NCBI GenBank assembly: GCA_034231615.1
Contig: CM067316.1
Location: 64,193,353-64,257,352, forward strand
From: Meghimatium bilineatum
Lineage: Eukaryota; Mollusca; Gastropoda; Stylommatophora; Philomycidae
DNA length: 64,000 nucleotides
Reading direction: 5' to 3'
Position 1 is the stretch's first letter, and each line of letters opens with the position of its first letter. The notes under the pieces are model-generated. The model did not search any database and was not told the DNA's origin. It was given only the letters and a program-made list of their open reading frames with translations. Below, in pieces: positions 23,067-34,339 of this stretch. The position numbers were made by a program, and so were the translations under genes.

Positions 23067-24625
23067 GTAATCAACTTTAGATTATAGATCTGGTTATAAA
23101 TGCAGTAATCAACTTTAGATGCTAGATCTGGTTATATTGTAACAGTAACATGGTCTGCACTTATGTGTGACAGAAACAACTTGTTACCGAGACATATAGT
23201 TGACTGTCTGTCCTGGACAGACTAGTGTGACAGAAAGAAGATCTCAGCGTCACAATAATTTGCGACGGAAGAAAATGCCTTTTAGGACTTACTGGAATAC
23301 TGGTGCTGTGACCAGGTCTAAATCTGTGAAATACTGCTCGACATCAATCAGTTTACCAACAACTCCTTCACAAGAATATGAGGTTTATTTACACAAGTTG
23401 ATATACATCAATTAATAGCATCATACTCATGAGAGAGGCAAATAAACACAAGGCACAATCTAGTCTTATTCGAGTCTGTCCTCAACTCTGCAGACTAATC
23501 CTAAATTTTCTGCAACTGGGCAATAATATAATCATCTCAGATTACAAATTACGCTAACACATCCAGGAATTGCTTCACTCGGGTTATAAGCTAAGTCTTA
23601 TAGAGTATACACCGACTGACTATCTGGCTCTAACACTTCGTCTTTCCTGGGAGACCGAAGACTCTGACTGTTGCGAGAATAACTAGGACTTGCCTCTCCT
23701 GTGAGACAAGTACTGACTGTCCGAGACAAGTCTGATAGAGACTGACCTCTAACCTGGGAACCGACTCCGGGGAACCAACTTCTTTTTGTCTGCTCCGGTG
23801 AGGTCCTCAACCCCGCCCGTATTCGTACTCCCCACCTATCATCTTCTCTTCTCGGTCCGCAGTTCTGCTGCTTCTGACTCCGCCTCTACATTATCACCTG
23901 TCAAACTCCTGTATGCGTTTATTAAACGATGCGTAACGTTAGATGTTCCTCTCTGGTAAGAGGCTATGCCCCTAGCGTTACGTAACTTAATCGTCTTGCC
24001 GATTCTATTGTCTGGTTGTTGTGCGTATCCACAATTTGTTGGACTCTTGTGTGAGTTTGTAGACACTCGTCTTATCCTAGTCCAAACATCCCATTGTCCT
24101 TCCTGAGGTATGGTATAGCAGCGTCACAATAGTTTTTATGCTTCTGTAGTTAGTCATGTCTGCCTCCCGTGTCCGAGTGCGTAAGATGCAGACTTGTGAT
24201 AAATAATATTGCCTTTAGCTAAAGCGTACTAGCTTGTCTCAGATCTTTCTGTCTGACATGTGTGCGAACAACTCGTCTGCCGTTCAGTATTAGTACCAAC
24301 ATTTACACAAGAGCAAAACATTCAATGTGTTGCATTTCACGCCGTCCATCTCTTGCTATCTGTGAAGGGCTCTCACTTCTTACTGTGAAACCCCCTGCCT
24401 GTGAAGGGTTCCGCAACCAGATACTATCACAATATATGCAGTAATCAACTTTAGATGCTAGATCTGGTTATATATACAGTAATCAACTTTAGATGCTAGA
24501 TCTGGTTATATATACAGTAATCAACTTTAGATGCTAGATCTGGTTATATATACAGTAATCAACTTTAGATGCTAGATCTGGTTATATATACAGTAATCAA
24601 CTTTAGATGCTAGATCTGGTTATAT
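23061..24625. repeat. 38-bp tandem array split by a 1.3-kb insertion
   Basis: GTAATCAACTTTAGATGCTA starts at 23067 (variant), 23105, 24441, 24479, 24517, 24555 and 24593. Within each half the spacing is 38 bp. Across the insertion, counting one copy of the TA target, the spacing is again exactly 38 bp, so the array was continuous before the insertion. Confidence 0.95.
23137..24432. mobile_element. Candidate DNA transposon (1296 bp) with TA target-site duplication
   Basis: The left end is TTGTAACAGTAACATGGTC. The right end in reverse complement is TTGTGATAGTATCTGGTTG. The two match at 10 of the first 13 bases and again at TGGT after one gap. TA lies on both sides (23135-23136 and 24433-24434), and removing the element plus one TA restores the array period. 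No transposase is recognisable inside (short frames only), so it would be non-autonomous. TA duplication suggests a Tc1/mariner-like or related enzyme, which is inference. Confidence 0.75.
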
Positions 24626-25794
24626 GGAAGTGAATTATGAATGGGCATCATTGTACTCTGTGTAAAAAATAATAAGGTTCTCAGTTTGCTCATCAAATAC
24701 TCAAGTGTATACATGCTGATTGCTCAAGTATCAAATACTCAAGTGTATACATGCTGATTGCTGCTGCTCACAACATTTCCTGATTTGTAACCCCCCCCCC
24801 CCCCCCCAGGTATACTTGTTCTGGATAACTTTGTTTTTCTATTGGGACACAGCCAACTACATCCCCAAAATCTCATTAGCTGCCTCTTACGACATGCATG
24901 TCAGGTTATAATATCCCTATTCTTTGCATCCCGTTCTGGCCCCGCAACACATGGGCGATGCGATATCTCCTGTCTCCTGAATGTCTTAGGCCATCCTCTA
25001 ATCGGTGATGCATCCAGAGTGAGAGTTGGTAAATTCTGTAAGATCATTAGAGCTAGAAACTAGCGGCGGTAAGCCTGCTCACCAACCTGAAATATTCCAA
25101 TCTTTCATAGGGGGAAACCGAGTAACACATGAAACTGTGTATCCACACACCTCGCGATATAGTTGGATGCGTCGAGACGAAGACATTTACATCGCAGCAG
25201 AGCAGTATACTACTACACAACGCACATGAAATAAATCAGAAACTCGCGGTTTAATAACTTTCCCACAGACCCGTCTAACAAAAATGAAAGTCAATATTTT
25301 CAGTTTGCGCAACTCCGTGATAAAGTTTGAACCGTGGTAGTTTTTGTGTAAGTTTTGCATGCGCACTGGTTCACTAAAAATAGGATATGTTGTGAAACAA
25401 TATTTTAATAAATAAGAGAAAACTTGATCATAGTAAGGAATAATGATATATACTGAGCTTTCAGAAACCGAAATACATCCAAGTTTTGTAATATGGTGAT
25501 GTTTGTATGTGGTATCGCCTGATTTTAAATCACTCAATCAAATACCGTGGCGAGTGGCGGAGAGGATCATGTTTCTCCACAACTCTCTGTCTCTTGTATT
25601 GTTTCGAAGTTCAGTTGCTGACATTCTCTCGTGCCACAGTGAAAACATCAAGAAATGTCTCACTTTGTCTTTCTCTGTCTCTTCTCCCACTGATTTTTCC
25701 AGTGGTTACAAATATTCAAGTTTTGCTATTCTCATAATATGACATAAAAATCTGGACTGTCTGCTTTTAATTTTTGCTATAATTTTTCCGTAAT
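24626..25794. other. No gene; poly-C run and an M2 tail fragment
   Basis: A C run lies at about 24789-24808. At 24840-24960 GACACAGCCAACTACATCCC and TTAGCTGCCTCTTACGACAT match the tail of module M2 (compare 56310-56350). The rest shows nothing. Confidence 0.5.
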
Positions 25795-26035
25795 AACCAA
25801 TCCCAATCCTTGCTACCAATCCTAATCCTTGCTACCAGTCATAACCCCTGCTACCTGCGCCTTATCCCTGCTACCAGCCCATTGTTCCTGCTAACAATCC
25901 CTTTCTTTTGCTACTATTTCCTTATCCCTGCTACCATTCCTTTACCACTACTACCAGCCTCTTGTCTTTGCTATCTGTATCTTACCGCTGCTACCAACTT
26001 CTTGTCCCTGCTACCAGTATTTACCCCTGCTGTAA
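25795..26035. repeat. Degenerate 19-21 bp repeat (CCCTGCTACCAG)
   Basis: About a dozen units of the form ATCCCTGCTACCAGTC, worn and of uneven length. Confidence 0.85.
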
Positions 26036-26097
26036 TGGTTGTTTCTGAGAAATACGCACCGCTCATATTCAATAATAATATCAGTGATGCAAAGTTA

Positions 26098-26229
26098 AAT
26101 CAAGTGGATAAAGTCAAGATGATCAAGTCAAGTGGATAAAGTCAAGTTGATAAAGTCAAGTGGATAGTCAAGTTGATCAAGTCAAGTGGATAAAGTCAAG
26201 TTGATCAAGTCAAGTGGATAAAGTCAAGC
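26098..26229. repeat. Nested 13-14 bp repeat (CAAGTGGATAAAGT / CAAGTTGATCAAGT)
   Basis: Two alternating subunits make a 26-28 bp compound unit repeated about five times. Confidence 0.9.
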
Positions 26230-26474
26230 AGCTTTGACATAATTGTAACATCAAATAGCAAGTACTAGATATGATAAGAAAAAAGGACAGCAGAAGCCAA
26301 ATCAGTATTTCAAAAAAGGAGAAATAGTTATTCAATTAAGAAACTTGACAACAGGTAGATGACATTTTGCTATATCACTGGTTACACATATTGTAACACA
26401 TACAAATCGACGTTTTAACAAAAAGGTCTTAGCAAAAAAAAACCAACACATACTGCGAGTAAAACCAGCAGTCA

Positions 26475-26580
26475 CGTTGACATGACAGAAAATGTCATAA
26501 GTGATAGAGTATCATGGACGACAGAAAATGTCATCAGTGACAGAGACTGTCATGGACGACAGAGAATGTCATGATGTACT
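26475..26580. repeat. Tandem repeat of about 38 bp, 2.6 copies
   Basis: GACAGAAAATGTCAT followed by AGTGA.AGAG and CATGGAC, then repeated. Confidence 0.8.
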
Positions 26581-26589
26581 TGTGAACTG

Positions 26590-26960
26590 GAGTGTTAGAA
26601 TGTTACATAGATCCAACTCTTTCTAATGGTTGTGAATCATGGACGGCAAACAAAAAAGCTGAAAGTGAGCCGGAGGTTAGTGAGATGTGGGTTTTTAGAA
26701 GAATGGTGAAAGTACACCATGGACAGTGAAGAATGATGAAGGTACACCATGGACAGTGAAGAATGATGAAGGTACACCATGGACAGTGAAGAAAATGAAT
26801 GTAGAAGTCCTCATAATTAAAAGCAGACAGTAGATTTTTAGGGCATGCGGTGGGAAAAGCATAACTTGAACATTTAGTAATCACCGGAAAATATCAAGGC
26901 GAGAAGAGACAGAGTACGACAAAGAGAGAAATTGCTTCTGATGGATTGTCACTGTGGCAC
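26590..26960 (+). pseudogene. LINE family A fragment with a 30-bp internal array
   Basis: AATCATGGACGGCAAACAAA matches the ESWTxNK region, and GTTTTTAGAAGAATGGTGAA matches FRRMVK. A 30-bp unit (GGTACACCATGGACAGTGAA) is then tripled at about 26711-26790, just at the RIPWTVKK position of intact relatives. After it, GAATGTAGAAGTCCTCATAA matches the NVEVL region and TTTTTAGGGCATGCGGTGGG the FGHAVG region. No open frame. Confidence 0.75.
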
Positions 26961-26995
26961 GAGAGAATGTCATCAACATAATTTACAAAAGAGAC

Positions 26996-27055
26996 ACACA
27001 AGAGAAAGAGAGAGAGAGAGAGTGAGAGTGAGAGAGTGTGAGAGAGAGAGAAATG
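26996..27055. repeat. (GA)n tract
   Basis: Imperfect GAGAGAGTGAGA repeat directly after the LINE end. Confidence 0.9.
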
Positions 27056-27462
27056 TGGAGAAACAAGACATACACCGCTCATAAATGACACTTGTTTTTG
27101 ATCTACAATAAATCTCTCAAATCAAGACTTAAACACACGGACTTTGCTTGTTAACCGATCTAGCCGCTTTATATAAATAAATATTGCAAGACAAGAGAGC
27201 CCACTTTGTAGATAAATAATTAATGTTTCTTTCATGTACTCAATCAACACTTTCCGCGCTATTTTATTTGTCTACATCGACCGTTTCTCATGTTCATGTC
27301 AGTTTTACTGGTTGAAGGTGTTGGATCTATCCTCGTGGTTGAGGGTGCTGTGTTCATCTATAGCGGTAAAAAACAAGCCCATTATTTATTTATCTATACA
27401 TTTTCTAAAGATAGTGTCACCAGGAAAAACATTCTGATGTTTTTATTCCTATGTCACCATGA
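27056..27462. other. No gene recognised
   Basis: Two overlapping short frames at 27234-27532 extend only because of the adjoining 35-bp array. Confidence 0.45.
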
Positions 27463-27690
27463 GACTTCTGATGCCTTCATTCCATATGCCACTATGAAAC
27501 TTCTGATGCCTTCATTCCATATGCCACTATGAAACTTCTGATGCCTTCATTCCATATGCCACTATGAAACTTCTGATGCCTTCATTCCATATGCCACTAT
27601 GAAACTTCTGATGCCTTCATTCCATATGCCACTATGAAACTTCTGATGCCTTAATTTCCAATGCCACAATGAGATTTCTGATTTCTTCAT
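27463..27690. repeat. 35-bp tandem repeat, about 6 copies
   Basis: TCCATATGCCACTATGAAAC at 27481 and 27516 and onwards, then TTCTGATGCCTTCAT. The last copies are worn. Confidence 0.95.
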
Positions 27691-27989
27691 TCTCTATGTC
27701 AATTCTTTCCGTTTTATCTACTCTGTAGATATTTCAGTTTGAAACGACTACAGGACGAACATCTAAGCAGCAATGTTATCTTGCAAAGCACATCTCACTT
27801 CTGTATTCCTTCTGACTACAATCAATTGTCAGTCTGTAGTCTGGAGAGAAGAATGACACCATGTAACGCATGGCAACGATTTCTACATTCTTGGTCTGAC
27901 ACATGTTACGTCATTGGTACAATCTTGCGTCACGAATATTTTGGTGTGTTTTGTTTATTTTATGTTTGTGTTGTTTCACCTCTGACCTT

Positions 27990-28175
27990 CTAGTATGAAC
28001 TCTTCCGGGTTATATCTATTTTTAACTCTGCCATGTGAACGTCAATACTGCCGTTCTTACAGGTCGTTTTGTTGTTATGAATATTCTTGATAAAGGAATT
28101 TTGATCAAAACGTCGTTGTGTGTGTATTATTGAGTGTGTTTAAATAATTAGCAAAACTTTATTGCTCTGTTACGA
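27990..28175 (+). mobile_element. Dispersed repeat, possible Penelope-like or similar 3' end (copy 1)
   Basis: CTGCCATGTGAACGTCAATA, TTCTTGATAAAGGAATTTTG ATCAAAACGTCG and GCAAAACTTTATTGCTCTGT are matched in order at 46895-47070. The inverted GATAAAGG..TTGATCAAAACGTCG hairpin resembles the CTGATGAAGG..CCGAAACGTC motif common near ends of several retroelements. The class is inferred. Confidence 0.5.
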
Positions 28176-28548
28176 GCTAAGTCACTTATTTTTTTGGAAA
28201 GATTGAATTGTCTACCATCAATGATTTGTATTCCTTTGTCAGACTTCCTTTTACAACACATTGTTCAGTGTCATCACTTGGGTGGGCTACCGTCTTAGCA
28301 TCTTTGACTAGCATGCATTGATACTAGCATTAAATTATAGCTGACAGCTAGATCACATTGAAGTTTTAGCATAGCTGCAGTATTGATCAACGTATCGACT
28401 CAAGTCTCGATTTCTGAATTCGATTAAGCTTGGTACATGCAATGTGTGTTAGATGGAAGCAATTGTGATCGATGCTAAGCAGCGATTTAACAAATGTCTG
28501 AGTATGTAATGCTTTCTCGACGTCAATAGCTGATATCAACAATTATTC
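28176..28548. other. No gene recognised
   Basis: Unique-looking sequence before the 73-bp satellite. Confidence 0.45.
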
Positions 28549-30035
28549 AGCGATGTAGGAGTTACGGTTCAACTAGGAAATCTAAGCAATTTTACAGGAA
28601 TGAACTTCACAAATCACCGTTAGTGATGTAGGAGTTACTGTGAAAATAGGAAATCTGAGCAATTTTACAGGAATGAACTTCACAAATCACCGTTAGTGAT
28701 GTAGGAGTTACTGTGAAAATAGGAAATCTGAGCAATTTTACAGGAATGAACTTCACAAATCACCGTTAGTGATGTAGGAGTTACTGTGAAAATAGGAAAT
28801 CTGAGCAATTTTACAGGAATGAACTTCACAAATCACCGTTAGTGATGTAGGAGTTACTGTGAAAATAGGAAATCTGAGCAATTTTACAGGAATGAACTTC
28901 ACAAATCACCGTTAGTGATGTAGGAGTTACTGTGAAAATAGGAAATCTGAGCAATTTTACAGGAATGAACTTCACAAAGAGTTACGGTTCAACTAGGAAA
29001 TCTAAGCAATTTTACAGGAATGAACTTCACAAATCACCGTTAGTGATGTAGGAGTTACTGTGAAAATAGGAAATCTGAGCAATTTTACAGGAATGAACTT
29101 CACAAATCACCGTTAGTGATGTAGGAGTTACTGTGAAAATAGGAAATCTGAGCAATTTTACAGGAATGAACTTCACAAATCACCGTTAGTGATGTAGGAG
29201 TTACTGTGAAAATAGGAAATCTGAGCAATTTTACAAGAATGAACTTCACAAAGAGTTACGGTTCAACTAGGAAATCTAAGCAATTTTACAGGAATGAACT
29301 TCACAAATCACCGTTAGTGATGTAGGAGTTACTGTGAAAATAGGAAATCTGAGCAATTTTACAGGAATGAACTTCACAAATCACCGTTAGTGATGTAGGA
29401 GTTACTGTGAAAATAGGAAATCTGAGCAATTTTACAGGAATGAACTTCACAAATCACCGTTAGTGATGTAGGAGTTACTGTGAAAATAGGAAATCTGAGC
29501 AATTTTACAGGAATGAACTTCACAAATCACCGTTAGTGATGTAGGAGTTACTGTGAAAATAGGAAATCTGAGCAATTTTACAGGAATGAACTTCACAAAT
29601 CACCGTTAGTGATGTAGGAGTTACTGTGAAAATAGGAAATCTGAGCAATTTTACAGGAATGAACTTCACAAATCACCGTTAGTGATGTAGGAGTTACTGT
29701 GAAAATAGGAAATCTGAGCAATTTTACAGGAATGAACTTCACAAATCACCGTTAGTGATGTAGGAGTTACTGTGAAAATAGGAAATCTGAGCAATTTTAC
29801 AGGAATGAACTTCACAAATCACCGTTAGTGATGTAGGAGTTACTGTGAAACTAGGAAATCTGAGCAATTTTACAAGAATGAACTTCACAAAGAGTTACGG
29901 TTCAACTAGGAAATCTAAGCAATTTTTCAGGAATGAACTTCACAAATCACCGTTAGTGATGTAGGTGTTACTGTGAAACTAGGAAATCTAAGCAATTTTT
30001 CAGGAATGAACTTCACAAATCACCGTTAGTGATAT
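28549..30035. repeat. 73-bp satellite, about 20 copies, with higher-order blocks
   Basis: The standard unit runs GATGTAGGAGTTACTGTGAA to AATCACCGTTAGT (73 bp). A second form with GAGTTACGGTTCAACTAGG begins at 28561, 28981, 29255 and 29894. These starts are 420, 274 and 639 bp apart, equal to 6, 4 and 9 units minus 18 bp each time, because each variant unit joins the previous one across the same 18-bp deletion (CACAAAGAGTTACGG). Confidence 0.97.
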
Positions 30036-30097
30036 TTGTCGTACAAAGTTTTAAATAAATGTTAGGCACGATTTGGTGATAATGTTTTATATTATGT

Positions 30098-30235
30098 GAT
30101 GATAAAGTGACGCCAGAGTTGATAAAATGACGCGAGAGTTGATGATAAAGTGACGCGAGAGTTGATGTTAAATGACGCGAGAGTTGATGGTAATGTGACG
30201 CGAGAGTTGATGTTAAATGACGCGTGAGTTAATGA
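30098..30235. repeat. About 24-bp repeat (GTGACGCGAGAGTTGATG), 6 copies
   Basis: Units vary between GATAAAGTGACGC, TTAAATGACGC and GTAATGTGACGC. Confidence 0.9.
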
Positions 30236-30357
30236 AAAAAACGAAATGTGAGTTGACATTGAGTTTGAAACAGTTAGAATTTTGTTGAGACCTTCTTCAA
30301 TATCATGTCCCAGTCTCTGAATATAGTTACATCATGTGTTTCATTATCATGTATTAT

Positions 30358-30420
30358 CAATGACCTGTGCACCAATGACCTGTGCATCAATGACCTGTGC
30401 ACAAATGACCTGTGCAACAA
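30358..30420. repeat. 15-bp repeat, 4 copies
   Basis: CAATGACCTGTGCAC repeated with one-base differences. Confidence 0.93.
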
Positions 30421-30514
30421 GCATGAACTAGGCGCTGGTTACTTTTTTACTATAAAATGTAGAGGATTCAGTTTCTCCTAAAATTTGAATGTGAGTGTTC
30501 GAGAGTTTTGTGTT

Positions 30515-31005
30515 TGTTCGTTCTCAAACTCCCATCGAAACTCTCTTGTAGCAGAACTTCCTAGACTTCCGGTAGATGTAGTCCAGGGTTCAATAGGCAA
30601 TGGCAACATTTCACACGATGATGAATATTCTATGAAATATGATTTTGTCATATGGGGTCAGACAGAGAATTCTTAGAAGTTATATAGAACCAATTCTGAT
30701 GTATGGAAGCGAATCCTGGACACTAAGCATAACAGTAAAAAATATAACTAGACAGCAAATATGTGATTTTTAAAGAAGAATGTTAAAAATATCATGGACA
30801 AAAAAAGCGTAGTTAAGAAATCTTGACTGATATTTCTTATACAGACGGATGTTTCGGGCCATTTGCGCAAATACTAATGTGACACAACACATATACATTC
30901 TTGGACTACATACTGCTGGAAATCTAGTAGGAACATGGTCCTACTACAAGAGAGATGAAGCGGGAGTTTGAGAATGTACGCTGAAGAAGAAAGAAGAACA
31001 CGAAG
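30515..31005. mobile_element. Inverted pair of module M around LINE sequence
   Basis: The left copy (30515-30600, TTCTCAAACTCCCATCGAAA to GATGTAGTCCAGGG) is short. The right copy (30842-31005, GACGGATGTTTCGGGCC to GGGAGTTTGAGAATGTACGC then GAAGAAG) is near complete and inverted. The 240 bp between them read as LINE family A. Confidence 0.65.
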
Positions 31006-31330
31006 AAGACAGAAGTTAATTCAAAAATGAGAGCTGCTTTCCCGCATCAGAGACAGTCCACATTTTATGAGCACACCACGAGAAGAGGAAAGATGGAACA
31101 CATTGTAACAACAGGCACGTTGAAGAGCAAGAAGGTAGGGGAAGACCAAGAGAGACGATGCTTGACAACCTGACATTGTGGCATGGGGGTATATGATATG
31201 ATTGACAGCACGAGAGATAGAAGGCTGTGGAAAGACATGATAACCAATTCCACACAGCATCGACCATCAGAAGAAGTAGTACAGGAAAAGGAAATACGTT
31301 ATGTCTCCGAACTAATGAGAGACTGGGATT
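30640..31330 (+). pseudogene. LINE family A relic interrupted by module M
   Basis: The first part reads REFLRSYIEPILMYGSESWT and RRMLKISWTKKA. The module M copy at 30842-31005 follows, and then RQSTFYEHTTRRGKMEHIVT with RDRRLWKDMITNSTQH. These pieces are the same regions that are continuous in the copy at 61700-62100, so the module was inserted into the LINE. Stops and shifts are present throughout. Confidence 0.8.
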
Positions 31331-31391
31331 TGTTAAATATTGACAGGGGACTCTATTTGCTGCTCTAGCTACCACGTGACAAGTATATTTA

Positions 31392-31392
31392 A

Positions 31393-31441
<49 letters not shown>

Positions 31442-32815
31442 CGTTCGCTCTCATGTAACCACAACGAATATTTCGTGTGATTTCCGCCGGGGAGCGTGAA
31501 GTACCACAGTAGAACTGTGTTATTTGCACCTCGGTTGGCCAGTGGCCTGGATGTCCGAGGTCCAGCACATCCGTTTTCGTCATTCCTTTATTTCGGGTTT
31601 GGTCCTTAGTCCGTGACATCCTCTATCTGTCGCCGGGCACGCTGGTGTGTAGTGCCTCTTCGCCAAGACGCTTGTCGAACTCGTCTATCTGGCAGGAGGT
31701 GTTCCACCATCTATGAACTCATCTCCTGCAGGTGAATGTACTGTACCTGTGCCCATCGGGTACTGAACCGTTTCTCATCCGCGAGCCTGGTTCCGTATGA
31801 GGAAGAACTCGCCAGAAGAGATGGACCCTGGCTCGTTCGCCCTCCTACCCGAGGCGTCGTTCACCGACATCGTGAACCACTCGTCAAAGTTCGAGTCTCA
31901 CACCACGCGTTTGAGAGCAAGGCGTTCTCTAGCTGAGCGACCGTGTCCCAATAGCGACTGAGCCCATCAGGTACTGAACCCTTTCTCTCTGTAAGTGTAT
32001 TCCCGGTATAGGAAAGCTTGACAGTAGAGTTGGGGCAGGGCTAAAATCGTTGACTCTTTTGTGCCTGTGCACATCAGGTACTGAACCCTTTCTCCCTGCA
32101 AGTGTATTTTCGGTGTAGGAAATATTGACAGTAGAGTTGGGCCAGGACTGCCATCGTTGTCCCTTTTTTGCCTAAGCCCATCGGGTACGGAACCCTTTCT
32201 CTTCGCGAGCATATTTCCGGTTTAGGAAGGCTCGACATTAGAGTTGGATTAGGTCTTCTTGCCTTTCCGAACGCCTATGATTGGGTCTGGGTCTCTGCCT
32301 ATAAGGAGCACAGGTAACTAGAAGCTCGTCTCGAGCTAACAGAGCTTGTAGTTCCCCTTTCCTAGGAACTTTTCACTGTCTATTTGCAGTTCGCGCTGCC
32401 CTCTGACGCTGTTCTGTCCTTGCATTGTGTCACTGTACTCATTATGGCATCTATTTGTTTCTCGCCATGCATCCACCTTTATGTGCCTTTTACATTGGCC
32501 GCCGCCCCAATGTCTTGACTGGACTAACTGGCCAGTGTCGCTATATGTGGTGATGCTTGTGGTGTCGGAGATATTGTCTGTCTCTTATGCAGTCAAATCT
32601 CTTTCCATCTGCTACCTCCACATTTTCGGACACGATCCCCAGATGATTTGGCCAGAATCAGCTCGAGCTGCTGTATTTCTGTTTCCAGGGTGCACCGCGA
32701 GGAGGTACATTTGGGATCTTGGTTATCTGCTAACCCTGGGTCCGCCTAGATTAATGCGTTACATTTGCGCCCAATTATTATTATTATTTTCATTATTATC
32801 ACTATTATTATTCAT
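31392..32815. other. GC-richer block between two ATT tracts, unidentified element
   Basis: (ATT)n at about 31392-31437 and an imperfect ATT tract at about 32772-32812 bracket 1.3 kb that is visibly richer in G and C than its surroundings. The longest + frame (32427-32840, 137 codons) and shorter frames at 31736-31936 (LARRDGPWLVRPPTRG) lack recognisable domains. The block contains the 107-bp repeat listed below. A foreign or retroelement-derived insertion is the likeliest reading. Confidence 0.45.
31748..32270. repeat. Worn 107-bp tandem repeat (ATCGGGTACTGAACC)
   Basis: CCCATCAGGTACTGAACCCT at about 31962, with matching heads at about 32069 and 32176, spaced about 107 bp, and an isolated head at 31755. 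The unit continues with CAGTAGAGTTGGGCCAGG. Confidence 0.8.
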
Positions 32816-33003
32816 ACTTACATTTTATTTCCGTCTATAGCTATCTATATTAACGTTATTACCACGGAGTAAGATTGAATGTTTTGAAAATTTAACGAAG
32901 CACTCTTCACTCTGAAAGATTACAATACTAGGCAACAGTTGAGGGTCAAATGTGAAGTGCATAAAGAAAATCAGGGCGCATTAGCATAAATTAATGGCCA
33001 GAA

Positions 33004-33190
33004 AATGATTATGTGCATTCTTGTATACATGGATGATGTTATGTGCACTCGTGCATATGTGGATGGGATTATGTGCACTCGTGTATATATGGATGGGATT
33101 ATGTGCATTCTTGTATATATGGATGGGATTATGTGCATTCTTGTATATATGGATGGGATTATGTGCACTCGTGTATATATGGATTATATT
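33004..33190. repeat. 30-bp tandem repeat, 6 copies
   Basis: GGATGGGATTATGTGCACTC plus GTGTATATAT. All three + frames and one minus frame stay open across it (10-residue period), which explains the many overlapping frames. Confidence 0.95.
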
Positions 33191-33247
33191 ACATGTTTTT
33201 GCCGGATTATTTTTATTTGTTACTAATTTTATTATAAGCATATTGTT

Positions 33248-33630
33248 AACATTCCCTACACTAGCATGTACAGCTAAAATCTCCACACATTCCCTACAAT
33301 AGCATGTACAGCTAAAATCTAGACACATTCCCCACACTAGCATACACAGTTGAAACCTCCACACATTCCCTACACTAGCATGTACAGCTCAAATCTCCAC
33401 ACATTCCCTACACTAGCATGTACAGCTCAAACCTCCACACATTCCCTACACTAGCATGTACAGCTCAAATCTCCACACATTCCCTACACTAGCATGTACA
33501 GCTCAAATCTCCACACATTCCCTACACTAGCATGTACAGCTCAAATCTCCACACATTCCCTACACTAGCATGTACAGCTCAAATCTCCACACATTTCCTA
33601 CACTAGCATGTACAGCTAAAATCTCCACAC
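33248..33630. repeat. 38-bp tandem repeat, 10 copies
   Basis: CATTCCCTACACTAGCATGT at 33364 and 33402 and onwards, then ACAGCTCAAATCTCCACA. Confidence 0.96.
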
Positions 33631-34315
33631 ATTCTCTTGACTATTGCAACCAAGTAGCTAGTCCAACTGGCTAGTCAATCGGTTTTTCTCTTTATATCTC
33701 TTTCTAATTGCACCGATGATGATGATTAGCTGTGGACATCGATCGTAGACACCGTCAAAGTTTCAGCATAATAAGAAGCTTGAGTGTGGTGTCAGATCTT
33801 CGACTTACCATCGTATCGGAGATAATGTCATCTTTTTCTGGTTTTTATTTGGTGTTTAGTGTGTCACTGGAACATATATTTCTGCCTCGGTGACGGATCA
33901 CGTCATGCCAGGATCTAGCTGTTAATGTTCACTTTTTCTCTGTTACTTTATGAATCTTTCTGATACGTGCACGAAGAAGTGTTTCAGAGTTGCCAGATTT
34001 GGCCATTTCAGGCAAAATTATCCCCTTTTTCTGCCGTTTCTCAATTATCACTGACTACGAAATGTATATTTTAGTCTTTGTGTATTGTTGGTCAATTTGA
34101 AAATGTGTTTTAAAGTTAGCAGTTTGGTCCTTTTTGGCCATATTTTATTTGAAATTTTACTGCACGAAATTTTATACAATATGTCACCACTGTGTTTTGA
34201 TGATTTCTAATTTGTTGTAGAAGTTTGTGAAGTAACTCGCTGTCACTTATTTCTTTGTGGTTTCTGATGTTCTCTGTCTTGATTGACTCACGTGTCTAGA
34301 AGGTTTGAAAGGGGG
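33631..34315. other. No gene recognised
   Basis: No repeat or coding sign apart from a short GATGAT tract at about 33715. Confidence 0.45.
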
Positions 34316-34339
34316 AGAAACAAACCTAATTACACAGTT

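Noticed and set aside
27739-27993. 84-codon + frame as a gene
   Set aside because: No domain, no splice signals, normal chance length for this AT content.
33021-33302. 93-codon + frame with a 10-residue repeat
   Set aside because: The 30-bp array is open in three frames at once; nothing favours one frame as coding.
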